A DNA stretch of 64,000 nucleotides, taken from Lethocerus indicus. Taxonomy: Eukaryota; Arthropoda; Insecta; Hemiptera; Belostomatidae. The stretch's first letter is position 1. Each line of letters begins with the position of its first letter. The stretch spans positions 9,858,001 to 9,922,000 of the forward strand of contig JACDQD010000004.1 of the NCBI GenBank assembly GCA_019843655.1, read 5' to 3'. Positions 15,021-26,290 of this stretch are shown here, piece by piece. The notes below the pieces were generated by a model. The model was not told the origin of the DNA. It saw only the letters and a list, made by a program, of their open reading frames with translations, and ran no database searches. The translations under genes were made by a program, and so were the position numbers.

Positions 15021-16056
15021 TATGCCCGTTTCATGGATTGAGCCTAGACAAACTTGGCCGCCTTCACCTCTAATAGTAGTTATTAAATCCATTTAAGTTC
15101 TTTGTAAAAAAAATGAATGATGCGGTAGTCATTCATAAAAATATTCTTCCTTTTTTGTAATATATTTCATTCCCACATGCCGACATACCAATTATCAATA
15201 ATACTTATTATCCTTCTTGAATTCGTTCTCTTGTTTGTTATTAAGCTGACATGTAGCTCCTCCCCAATCTTCAATTAGTGAAAATGCAGTTAATGACCGA
15301 TGTTTAGAGTACAGTAACTGGAATGCTTGCCGACCGGTTATTATTGTTTTTCTTGATTAAGAATTGGGCGAATGAATAGTCGTACAATTTCGAGTTAAGG
15401 ACAGTTCGAGACTGGAGGGCTGATACATACAAATAACACAGAATCCACTACACGTAGAAACCACCTGGCTCTCGACCTGGCTTCAAGGCTCCGTTAAATG
15501 ATGACGACCTTAAAGAATCCTGCTTGGGACAAGCCGAAACGATTTTTGGGAACGAGACTGCGGCTAGTTCCTGATCCGTCGATAGTCCTTGACTAAAACC
15601 AACCGACATTAGCGAATTAAATGTTAAATACAAATTGGATAAGTGTTTAAATCGCACAAATCTAAAACGCGGAAGAGTAAGATAAATGTCCCGGCGATTT
15701 TACTCTTATTATATGGCGATTGCTTTTTTGCTACTGGGTTTTTTCTTCATTTATATTCAAGGAGACATGAAACTGTAATTCCACGTAGCTTCGAGGGAGA
15801 AAATGAAGGACTAACTACAGCTGCCTTGAAAAAAAATAAAGCGGTTTATTAGAGAAACTATTCCACTACTGTAAAGAAGACAAAAATATTCATATACGAT
15901 CTTAAAGAAGTTTGAGTAGTTCATCGATATTAACGAGTGCTATTGCACGTTTCAAGATGGAGAGAGTAAGCAAGCATTTCGAGACCAAGATGATTTATAA
16001 CATCACATTTCCGCGATTTTTTATTATACTAGACGGTATTGGCTTCTCGTCACCTT

Positions 16057-16261
16057 TAGTAGCATTCCGTCAGCAGATACACCGCAGCAGATATACCGTG
16101 AGGTACTTGTACATGCCATTTTCTGGAGGCATCCTGTTACAATGTTGATGATTAATTTACAGACGGAATGCTACTCACCGCAGTAACAGTGCTGGCAGAG
16201 TACTCCAACGGCAAACGACATACCTAAGTACCCCATTAATCTACTAATGGAAAGCTACTGA
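16057..16261. mobile_element. MITE-like palindromic element, diverged copy
   Basis: The left arm TAGTAGCATTCCGTCAGCAG (from 16058) is matched imperfectly by the reverse complement of the right end at about 16236-16261. It is also matched by an internal exact inverted copy of GTAGCATTCCGTC at 16162-16174. The right end (AATCTACTAATGGAAAGCTA) resembles the inner right part of the 35.2-kb element (AATCTACTGATGGAATCCTA). It therefore looks like a diverged or internally derived member of the same family. It carries no coding sequence. Confidence 0.55.
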
Positions 16262-17023
16262 CATCATGAGAACTCTCTGTCCGTTCTGTGATTCGCTTAA
16301 ATCAATTTAATTAAATTAGTGTTTCCATTAAAACTGGTTTAAACGAAATGTAAAAAATAAAGGATAAACTTGACGTTCCATTGTCATTGTGAATATCAAC
16401 GTACTGAAAGATTCACTTACGTTAGAGAAATTATGTTCAACAGTGAAATTGTCTAATGCCGTTTAGATTCTGTAATAAAAAATACAGTCGTGACATCGCA
16501 TTATCTAAAATGAGCGTAATTAAATAGATTCTGCAAGTTAAATTGCTATTATGAAGAATCAAATCGCTACGTCATCGGCTATGCGGTCTGGCAGCGATTT
16601 AAATACAGAACAGTGTTAGGAATTCTGAATAAGATTTCAGCCAGGCTACTACGTCTTCAGAATTTTCCTCAATTAAAGTGTCGAGTCTGTCTTTCATAAA
16701 GAGTGACTAAGTAATATCAGAAACATTTAGAATGTCAAATAGAAATCAAACGCATTTTCCACTATAAAAAAACCGCCTTCATTCTTTTTTTATTTACGAA
16801 TCCTAGCAGATGGAAGGTCATCTTGTGTTATTTTTTACTCTGCCTCATTCGATCAGCGTCATAAATGATTTACTCTCCATTGCCATTTTGTTTTTTAATT
16901 GTATCCAGTACGGTGTAAACGAATACTTCGTCGGGGACAAATAAAATAGGTAGACCTAAAACAAAAATACAGCGAATACTCTTCAGGAATGAATATTTCC
17001 GAAACGAATCAGCAGAGCTGAAC

Positions 17024-17043
17024 AATGGGTTTTGTAACCCATT
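17024..17043. repeat. Small perfect hairpin
   Basis: AATGGGTT, a four-base loop, then AACCCATT. The motif AACAATGGGTT recurs about 60 bases downstream. It is too small to call an element. Confidence 0.4.
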
Positions 17044-18784
17044 CTCAACAATTCAGGATGGTTAGGATCATTATCCAACGGTAAGAACAATGGGTTCAAC
17101 CAGTCTGGAAAAAACTTTCAGTTTGTCTGAAGGAGAAAAATGATTGGTCGTACATTTTATTAAAACTAAAAAGGACTTTACTTATTTATCGGGAAAATAT
17201 AAACGGTTAAAAATATAAACGATTAATGTTTCTGTTTAATTTAAAAATGTTCGTCTTCAAAGCTGAATACACACCTATCATTTTTCCAAGAACTAACGGA
17301 TACCGATTTTTGTCTAAATCCTCTGCTTTTCTTTCCTTCCTCAGTAATAAATATTGTACTCTCGAGTGACAGCCAGATTAAATGGCACGATCGAAAATAG
17401 GGCTATAATTTAAAAGTACGAACAGGAAAGGTAAAAATAGTATTTTTGGCCAAGATTTAAGGTATTTTCCGTAATGGATATATTTTAGATCCGCTTTATT
17501 ATAGAACATCATTGTGTATGTCCCAAGTGTATATTGGGAAATTAATGCTGCTGTGAACACCCGTGGTGGATCACAGAATGGGTTTTTATTTTTTTGGCCA
17601 CTAATCAAAAGGCAGGAGTCCGATTTCTAATACACAGTCGATGGCACGTTTGGAAATGGAAGAAGTCGGCAAGAGCCCCCGGTGTTATTTCACCATCGCT
17701 CACTCTCACCTGACTGCTTTACGCAATAACTACCTCCAAGACTGCTCTCCAGTTTTTCGTCTTGTTAAAGTTTCAGACAGTGAAAACTGTAACCACTTCC
17801 ACCATCAGTCAATGCATCGGGTTTATCGGTGACGGATAATATTAATTACCGTTCAATTATCTTATAAAATCAATGAATTACCTGAACATTTTCGGAGAAA
17901 TCCTACTTGAATCCTACCGTAGATTAAATCCCGTCTAAAAGAAGAGGTAAAGTTGAGTGCCTTCGTTAAAACGGTTGTTCAGAAAGGCGAGCGATAAAAG
18001 TGGTACTATAGTTTTTAGCATAGTAATAATTATTTGTTGTTACTAATTCTTTGTAGGACAGAAAGAAGGACACAAGTCAAATCTCTTCCGGTGATGTGGG
18101 GGACTGCCAAATATCCAACGATGTGTAATTTTGAAATATCAAACTGAAATATTAATTTCATAATTTTGTTCAAAACAACATGTCTGAGTTGTGTTTTGAA
18201 ATACACGGTTATTTTTTGCTGCTCCTGCGGTATAGCAAAATACGTATAAGACGTCTGTGATATATGCACACTCTAGCCAAACAACTAAATAGAAGCTAGA
18301 TATATAATAATTAGGACACTCCTTTCACCGCATTCTCTCCTTTATATATATAATTACTTTCTGGAGTGACCTACTAGCGATCTATTTCAAAATGTCATAG
18401 GACCCAAGTCTGAAAAGAAGTAGTGCCATTCTGAGACAATTTCAAATCTATACTCTCATGTTACCGAGAAATGTAATTTCTGTGATACTAAAACGTTGAA
18501 ATAGAATGTTAAAACGCAACATTGTCACAGAATCAATCTGAAAAACCACCCTTATATCAATTATGTAAACTCCTTTGTTAAATTTATGATGTAACAATTT
18601 TGACAGGGAGACCTGTCGTCAGGACTCGAGTTGAATATGTTATATGATATGGATTTAAATTTTTCTTTAAGCTGGACTCTACTAATCCAGTAAACCAGTG
18701 TTACTAGAGAATTGTGTATAACAATTATAAAGTCTTAAAAACATCAAAGTTAAAAAACTCAATATTTTGCCATATGTCACCAAC

Positions 18785-18882
18785 CTGATTGAAGTAGTAC
18801 TCCAGCTGAACATCGGCTTGACAACCATGTCCTTCTTCTTGGACTGGCTCTGATGGTGGCCATTGTATTGTTTCGAATCCAT
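18785..18882 (-). CDS. Candidate first coding exon of an unidentified minus-strand gene
   Basis: The ATG at 18882-18880 sits in a near-perfect start context (GCGGCCATGGAT). The frame runs 32 codons plus two bases to CAG|GTTGGT, a plausible but weak donor (phase 2). The peptide begins MDSKQYNGHHQSQSKKKDMV, hydrophilic and Lys/Gln/His-rich, with no signal peptide. Upstream in the gene's direction lies a GA-rich, promoter-like stretch including the long GA repeat. No continuing exon is found between here and base 1, so the gene would need a first intron of more than 18.7 kb. A second frame across the same bases is also open and ends DVQLEYYFNQ at the donor, so the reading frame is not settled. 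I do not recognise the family. Confidence 0.4.
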
Positions 18883-19020
18883 GGCCGCTTCCTCCTTTTA
18901 ATTTTTTCCTCGAATACCTAGCTTTTTAAGCGAGAGAAATTTCGATACTTTGAAAACCGCGGTACTCAACCGGGACCACAGTTAACACACTCCTGCTGCG
19001 CACAACACAAGAGATCACAC

Positions 19021-19530
<510 letters not shown>

Positions 19531-20844
19531 GATCGGTTAGCTAGGAAGGGTTCACTTCTCGTAGTGAAAGTACCAGATATCTTCCCCTACCACACTCCAG
19601 GATCTCGGGCTTTAACTCGTACTTTAAAAGAGAATCGTCAACTATAACGCGTTTCACTGTTATGATAGCGACACTATCCTAGAGAGGAAGACGTTTTTCC
19701 TTAAGAACATTATTCCCATCTTGTAGACGTTAATATTTCCAAAATAATGCCCAATCAGATCATATGGAAGGTTAATACTGACAATTAAAGTAAGAATATA
19801 TTTTAAACGGATATAAAAAATTTCACATTACCATTTGTCTAAATCAATTAAAGTTTAAAATCCGTAATGAGCAATTAAAGTCCACTTACAACCTGTAACA
19901 TTATATATTTTCCGATATAAATCGGATGTTCTATCCTCGAAAGATTTTCGAAGGAAAAGTCCATTTCTCTCCCTCACATCAAATATCATACAAGAAAAGA
20001 AAGTCTCATACCGAGATCTTTAACAGACGTGACAAACTTAAAGATAAATAAGCGAGCAAAGATTCTTTGCTGTGACCCGTTTTCTACAAATTAGCTCTTA
20101 TTATGAGTTCGATTGTTAATCCTATTTGTCTTCCACGGACGTTCAATTACGTCACCTTAGAATCAAGAAAGCAAAAATTTAAACTGATTTATTTTTATTC
20201 AATGTACTAAAATCAAATATGTTCAATATCGTGCCAAATTGACGCCCTTTTCTTCGAGAAAGAAGAATCAAAGCAAAGAAAAGTTATCAATGAGGAAAAA
20301 TCGCCTATTTTAGTAGTAAGCGCAGCTGTCACTTTAAGGAAAATCTTTTATCCTCGCGAGAGGAGACAGAAACACGCAAAATCCAACCCCTCACAGACCA
20401 CAAAACAGGTATTTTAAATTAATCAATTACTCATACTAAATATGTACTGAAGGTCAACCTAAAATGACTTCACATTCAGATGTTAATATTATAGTTAGGG
20501 TATAGATTCAGTGCAGATAGAAAGGTGTTCTACTGTATCATTTGAAAATGCTGGAACCGACAATAGATATAGCATAGGTAAAAATAGAAATAGAATAGCC
20601 AAATTAAAATAGAAAACAGATAGTTTGAGTACAGTATCAGGTGTTCTGTAAAGTACACATAGTAAATTCAACTTAAATACAGCGTCACTTCATTTAAACT
20701 AGAAGTAAAAGAAATGTCTGCAAAATTTTAAGAACATTAAAATGAATGTTACTTTGACAACTTGAATAATAATGAGAATGGACAAAATTCGAAGTTATAT
20801 TGAAGGGTACTAGACATTGTACCGTACTGTCTATTAGTCTCTTC

Positions 20845-20864
20845 TGAGAGAGAGAGAGAGAGAG
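20845..20864. repeat. Short (GA)n
   Basis: About ten GA units, just past the stop codon of the coiled-coil gene, so inside its probable 3' untranslated region. Confidence 0.8.
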
Positions 20865-20909
20865 CCTCATGGAGGTGGATATTTTTTTCTGGCAATGGAG
20901 GATTCTGGA

Positions 20910-21743
20910 TCATTGTTTTGGTGGCTGTTCCTGTGGCTCATCAGCTTCCTCAGTTTCCGCGTTTGCCTCTACCTCCTTGGCGATACTCTCCATTTCCGCC
21001 GGCGTTGTTCCCACGTCATCTTCCGATGAAGAAGAAGATGACGACAAGTCCTTCTTCCTGACAAAGTCTGGGTGGATCATGACCTGTTTCTTGGTTTCGG
21101 GATTAAACATCGACGACGTCGCTACCTCTTCGGCCTTCATCATCGCTTTATTCAACACTCTGTCCTGTAAATCGAGATCCTTCAGTTTCCGACAGTATTT
21201 GGCCCTTTCGGTGGCTATCCTGTGGAGTTTCTCCAGTTCTACTATGACTTCTTCTGTGGGTGTATTCTGCATGAGTTCCTGTGCTAGTTTTTCTCCTCGT
21301 ACGAAGAGTAACCGCGATTCTAGGTCCATCAACTTCAGCCTGAGGTCGTCCTTTTCCCTCATTGATTCTTGGATCTGTCTGTTGAGGGCTCTTAATTTTT
21401 TTTCGAGGGTGTTGATCCTTTCTTCCAGCACTGACAATCTCTTCCTTTCTGCCTCTTCTTCTTCCGCCGTTGCAGCTCCCGCCATCTGTGGTTGGGCGTA
21501 CATCATGTCGCATCGTGCCGGTTGTTGAGCTTTCTGTAACCGTTGCTGTAGTTGAAGAAACTGTATCATTTGGGTCATCATGCATTGTTTCGACATTTCT
21601 TCCAATCGTATGGTTCTTTCTGCTATTTCGGCCATTTTCTTGGCCTGTACTTTTTCGGCCTCTTCCAGTATTCTTTGTAATTCTTCATTATTATACCTCA
21701 TTCCTTTGTTCAAATGCAATTGTTCATAGATATCTGCTCCTGC
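20910..21743 (-). CDS. Last exon of an unknown coiled-coil protein
   Basis: The exon opens after a good acceptor (TAATTACAG|GCAGGAGCAG at 21743) and codes 277 residues to a TGA. It begins AGADIYEQLHLNKGMRYNNE. Residues of about 15-60 and 90-200 are charged heptad-like helices rich in Glu, Lys, Gln and Leu (for example EELQRILEEAEKVQ). Between them is a Gln-rich segment, and the C-terminus is Ser-rich then Glu-rich, ending PPKQ. There is no signal peptide or membrane segment. The structure suggests a cytoplasmic or nuclear scaffold-type protein, but I recognise no family. The incoming phase is 0, matching the exon at 23326-23421. That exon ends VRLLLK, so the join reads LLLKAGADI, which superficially resembles an ankyrin repeat but lacks the rest of one. 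Confidence 0.75.
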   Translation of the reverse strand, partial: AGADIYEQLHLNKGMRYNNEELQRILEEAEKVQAKKMAEIAERTIRLEEMSKQCMMTQMIQFLQLQQRLQKAQQPARCDMMYAQPQMAGAATAEEEEAERKRLSVLEERINTLEKKLRALNRQIQESMREKDDLRLKLMDLESRLLFVRGEKLAQELMQNTPTEEVIVELEKLHRIATERAKYCRKLKDLDLQDRVLNKAMMKAEEVATSSMFNPETKKQVMIHPDFVRKKDLSSSSSSSEDDVGTTPAEMESIAKEVEANAETEEADEPQEQPPKQ

Positions 21744-22256
21744 CTGTAATTATATTACCAGGGCTTTATTTTTCTTTCAATAAATTGATTTTTAATGCGC
21801 ATGTAATTATCAGGGATTTTTATACGTTTCTTTGGCGCACATGATTAAGAGATATTTGTATTAGAATTTTACAAAGGGCATCAAGCATAAAGATAACGTA
21901 ATCGGTCACAAGTCAGACTTATTGGTCGACATCAACACTTGTCAAATCGACGACTTAGTTTTAAATTAAATTTATTAATAGATACGGAGTAAATCCTAGA
22001 AGATTGAAAAATGTATATTCTTGGTATAAGTTCGAGAATAAGAGATTAAGACAGCAGAACATATGTTCTTCTGGTTTATCTCCTTAAGTGCGTATTTTAT
22101 TTAAAACTTCTGTCTCCACATTCTTTACGAAATTCAGTAGAATTACGGTTTATTATAACCACAAAGCCAACACTAAATTACATTGTTACTTTACGCATAA
22201 TAGCTAGATTAGGATGAACGGTGCCACAGAAACCTCCCGATCGACTCTACGCTTTC

Positions 22257-22777
22257 ATATATCGATATATGTTCTCCAATCGATTTTTCCATTCGATATC
22301 CGCAATTTTTTCTATTAGCTGTTTGGTGCTCACATTTTTTCCGCCTTTCTTGTTTCTGTGCTTTTTATGTTCACTGTGCTTTTAATGTTCATTTTTTTTA
22401 CCTGTGCTTTTTCGTGATCACTTTATTTTTTGTACGCTTTCTTTGATCGCCGCTGTCTCAGATTATTTACGTTAGACCTTTTAATCGCATTTCTCACGTT
22501 CGGTTTTTTAAACACAATGGAAACAATTAATTTGGTTTTTCTGGTTCATCTGTGCCATGAGTATGTAATTGAGTTATTATGGATGTTGATTTAATTTGTT
22601 GCTTGTATGTACTTCCAAAGTGTGGACAAAATGTAATTTATCCTTCCTGGTCTTACGACTCACAATCTGTGGAGGAATCTGGAAGACGACAACCAGGATT
22701 CATAAAATAAGAATAACAATATAGCGGCTCTCTTGCTGTACGCGTGGGGGGTGCGATAAATCGATATACGACGTCAC
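22257..22777. promoter_or_regulatory. DRE-like and CRE-like motifs in a CpG-containing stretch
   Basis: TATCGATA, the core DRE motif of insect housekeeping promoters, lies at 22260-22267. A related AATCGATA (from 22759) is followed at once by GACGTCAC, a CRE-like half palindrome, at 22770-22777. The stretch is the last CpG-containing DNA before CpG becomes scarce. It could be a promoter for a plus-strand transcript, or an enhancer inside an intron of the minus-strand coiled-coil gene. No transcript start can be assigned. Confidence 0.3.
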
Positions 22778-23325
22778 TGATTAATCGTACCGTTATGTGG
22801 CAAGTTTAGTTGGAACCTTAGATTATTCTTTCACTATTCATTATTTCCACATTCTTGTAATGTTTATTTTATCGTACAATTTTTTTGCCCCTTCGCACCT
22901 ATCTGATCCTAAGAAAGAACCCTCCGCCAGTGATAATATTCAAAGCTGTTGGAGTTGTATAGCAAAGAAATATATTTTTTAAACTTCATAAAATTCCACA
23001 TACCTTTTATTATTTGTTTTAAGGAGCATGTGAAAACTCTGAGTTAATCCATTTAATTTATGATTGAAACAAATGTTGTTCATTTGAGGGTACTATTTGA
23101 CATTTATGATATGTAATATCATATTTATAAATAAACACTATTACATGAGAAATTTACAATGATTTTTTAAAAACACATCGTTACTTAGTTACATTCAGTT
23201 ATCGACATATTTAGAAATCTGCATAGAATATGCTGATGGTAAGTACTATTATACTAAGGCACATACAGCTGATTGTTCAGTATTTACTTAATATATAATT
23301 ACATTTATTATTAAATATAATTAAC

Positions 23326-23421
23326 CTTGAGCAGTAGTCGAACAGACTGTTCATCTTGAGGAACCCTATCCACAGATTCAATAGTGGATTTGGATGACAT
23401 ATCAAGAACTTTGTTACTTAC
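23326..23421 (-). CDS. Upstream exon of the coiled-coil gene
   Basis: A pyrimidine-rich tract leads to TATACAG|GTAAGTAACAAAG. The frame then codes exactly 32 residues (VSNKVLDMSSKST at the start, QSVRLLLK at the end) and stops at CTCAAG|GTTAAT. Both ends are phase 0, so it joins in frame to the last exon at 21743 and to the exon ending at 23756. The peptide is polar and unrecognised. The exon begins with GTAAGT, so the acceptor overlaps a donor-like motif, which could cause alternative splicing. Confidence 0.6.
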
Positions 23422-23755
23422 CTGTATAATACAGAACAAAAACAAACATTATTAAAAACATAATAAAGAACTCATATATAAAACTAATTTTTTTCTCAAA
23501 ATATTTTGCATATATGCAAATATATGCTTTCTAATTCTAAAACAATATTCACAAGAGCAATTTAGAATAAAAAAATCACACATGATTAGTTATTTTACTG
23601 GCACTTCATTCAAATTTAATTAACACAAATCATTTAAAAAAGATTAATTTTACCTGTTCTACACTTTTATCAGACACTCAAAGTTTTTGTGTACAGAAAC
23701 CAATATTCCTAGCAAGTAATAACACAATAGTTTGGTAGTCGAATTTTATATTCAC

Positions 23756-23887
23756 CTGCTGCAACTGTAGACTCTGTTCTGCAGCCACATTTCCTCTTGT
23801 ATTAGAAGAGTCAATATAGCGGTGCAGACTGTTCTTCACTTGCTATGACCTGTGCTGGTACAGTCATTTGTGGCTGGCTAACTGAAG
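23756..23887 (-). pseudogene. Upstream exon of the coiled-coil gene with an apparent frame break
   Basis: The 3' half codes IDSSNTRGNVAAEQSLQLQQ and ends CAG|GTGAAT, phase 0 into the next exon. The 5' half reads well in a different frame (VSQPQMTVPAQVIASEEQSA) and hits TGA at the point where the other frame takes over, near 23811-23823. The two halves look like one exon with a single-base indel. Alternatively the true acceptor is CATAG|CAAGTG inside it (about 23838), leaving a shorter intact exon starting QVKNSLHRY. Either a sequence error, a decaying gene or an alternative acceptor fits. I label it broken only provisionally; the last exon of the gene is intact. Confidence 0.4.
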
Positions 23888-24277
23888 CTGAGCAGATAAA
23901 ATTTCTCAAATGAAACATTAAATACCCATAGCATAAAATCTACTGCTCTATTCTTAACAGCTGATATTAATCTTCAACAGGAATTTTTCAATGAGGAAGA
24001 TAATTTAACTATAACAATTGGGAAATACAATAGACATAGAAATAAATTTGCTAATATATTTACTCTGAACATTAAGTTTTGAATGTTAAGTTTAAAATAT
24101 TGCAAGCATGATTAAATGCATAAAAATCTCAATAATGCACTGATTTAAAAAGAATATTACTTTTTTATTCATTTTTTTCAAAAAATTTCAATTGGGGATG
24201 TGTCAATTTCACATTCCCTTCATTTCTTTTAATCCTGAATCATACAATTCTTTGTTCTCTTCTAGTGACTAGTAAAC

Positions 24278-24348
24278 TTTATCAAGCATCATGTAAACAG
24301 TACTACATGAGCTAACAGGAGTTTGGCCAGTAAAGTTTGTTTCTTGTA
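24278..24348 (-). CDS. Possible further upstream exon of the coiled-coil gene
   Basis: TTTTCTTCTAG|TACAAG is a strong acceptor. It is followed by a 23-codon frame (QETNFTGQTPVSSCSTVYMM, then LDK) ending at AAA|GTTTAC, a weak donor in phase 0. Phase 0 fits a downstream acceptor TTAGCCAG|CCACAA. The peptide is Ser/Thr-rich and unrecognised. The evidence is position and frame only. Confidence 0.3.
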
Positions 24349-26290
24349 CTAGAAGAAAATAACTAAAACATGCAGTAAACATTTTATTTTTATTATTCTT
24401 CGTATTTTATTACGAAGGCTTAAAGTAAGATATTACACATTACTTGACATTAAGAATGTGACTGTTATCTGATAAAATCTAATGAAGTGGAAAATTGTTA
24501 TTTTACTAGAATTAGAATCAACTAAAATATATAGTACATACAGACTTGTTGTTGTACAATTAATAGTGACCAAAATAATTTAACTGATATTTTTTCTAAT
24601 TCCAAGACAATAAATTCCTTAATTTGTATATTATATATGTATTTATCCTTATGTGTAATAATTTCACCAGTATGAAAAGGAGACAATAATTATATGTAAT
24701 ACTCTTTTTAATAATAAGACTTGCAAAGTAGTGCATACAGACTAAATCATATCTAAAGTACGATGAATTGAAGTATCTGCTTATAATTGAAATATTGTTG
24801 CAAAAAACATTTCAAAAAATAAATGTTATCTTGAAAACAAATGTTATCAAAACTTGTATTCTGCTTATCACAATGAATGACAGGTGAAATCAGAGGATTC
24901 TTTATTGTACACGTCTTAATTAGCAGTGAAATTTACAAATTGTAAGCAAGTTGTGAGATGTTTTTTCAATGCAGGTATGGAAATTTATTTGAATAGTTAT
25001 AAATAAATATATATTCCAATCATGGAAACATGCCTATAACTAACGTAATGTTAATTGCATTAAACCATTTGTATCTTTTCTTCTATTAAGATTCGACATC
25101 AAACCTGATGCCGCTATGCGCGGGGATTTAATTATTGAATCAAATTTTAACCTTAATCCTAATTAACAAATAATATTGTACTACCTGAAAAAGACACTTT
25201 ATATTCCCCTCAAAAGAGCATAATTATTTGTCAAAAATGCTTTTTAAAATAATAAAATGTATGAATCTGCTTTCAAAGAACATTTAACGTTTGAATAACA
25301 CTACTTGTAAGATTCTAAATAGGCTCGATCACCACGGCATACTGAATAACGTACTATTTCAACCAAATGAACGCGTTATATCTCACAGTACAGAACTATA
25401 ATTTTATTAACCTATATTACTCATTTCCTTCCTACTTCTAAGTTTTAAAATGCACAATATTTATTATTTAAAAACTTTTTTCTTATAACATATGAAATGA
25501 ATTAAGTTGTCTAATCTGGTTCATTCCCTCTTATGTTTATAAACAAGTTAATACGTTTCACGCTGAAGAGTCAGTTTTTGAATCTTCGTTACCTTCGATG
25601 TAATAAAGGTTAATTTGTGTATACACATAATTCATCGTGATAGATTTTTAAGGTAAACAGCTCCACGTTTATAAACTGTGTTTTTGTAAATCTAAGTTTA
25701 ATATTCCTAAGAACAAATTGCCCATGAGCGAGCATGTATGGATTTGCAGTTTCCTAACATTGAAACGAAGATTAATATATACAAAAATATGACACAATTT
25801 ACGATGTATTGTCATTTTTCCTTATTGCATCACATTTTATTCGTGTTAGGAGTGTAGAGGAGTGTATGGAAGTTGTAGAGTTACTAGGCCATTAGAACAG
25901 AAGCTACAATTCACCATTACATATGTAGTATATGTATTTTGCACATAATGTATCCAATCTGCATTTCTTCTGTATGAATTGCTGTAGTGATAAAATTAAT
26001 AAGTTATTAATGCAACATCAGTTTCAGTATTTTGCAGTGGTTTTGTTTTTTCATGGTAACGAAAGTTGTGGTATTATTTGATCTAAAGTGGTACTTTACA
26101 TGAAATACTTTACTTTGTATTCCTGTGACCGTTGTACAAAAACTCTATATGTATACGTAGGAAGTAAATGAGCTAAAATTAAGGGTAACTGTGTTTTAAT
26201 TAATAGAAAACTGTGAGATTGATTGACAGTATTTAAATTTCTTTTAATTTTTAGTCTGTTTTACTAACAAAATTTTATTTCTACATACAG
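24349..26290. other. Gap between coiled-coil gene and Rae1
   Basis: No coding exon is recognised. CpG dinucleotides, rare around it, reappear at about 25.1-25.9 kb. A divergent promoter for Rae1 (plus) and the coiled-coil gene (minus) is therefore most plausible there. An untranslated first exon of Rae1 must lie upstream of the acceptor at 26290, but its donor could not be chosen with confidence. Confidence 0.4.

Larger units (their letters stand above)
1..18784. other. Long stretch without a supported gene
   Basis: I see no spliced gene here. The open frames are short (about 100 codons at most), lie in several overlapping frames, and lack splice-site context or family motifs. The stretch has ordinary CpG content, unlike the Rae1 and USP5 regions. 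It holds several microsatellites, two palindromic MITE-like elements (near 8.24 and 16.06 kb) and short hairpins. If the candidate exon at 18.8 kb is real, part or all of this could be the long first intron of that minus-strand gene; that is inference. Confidence 0.5.

Noticed and set aside
20869..21528. 219-codon plus-strand frame opposite the coiled-coil exon
   Set aside because: Ser/Phe-rich antisense shadow of a strongly coding minus exon with a good acceptor.
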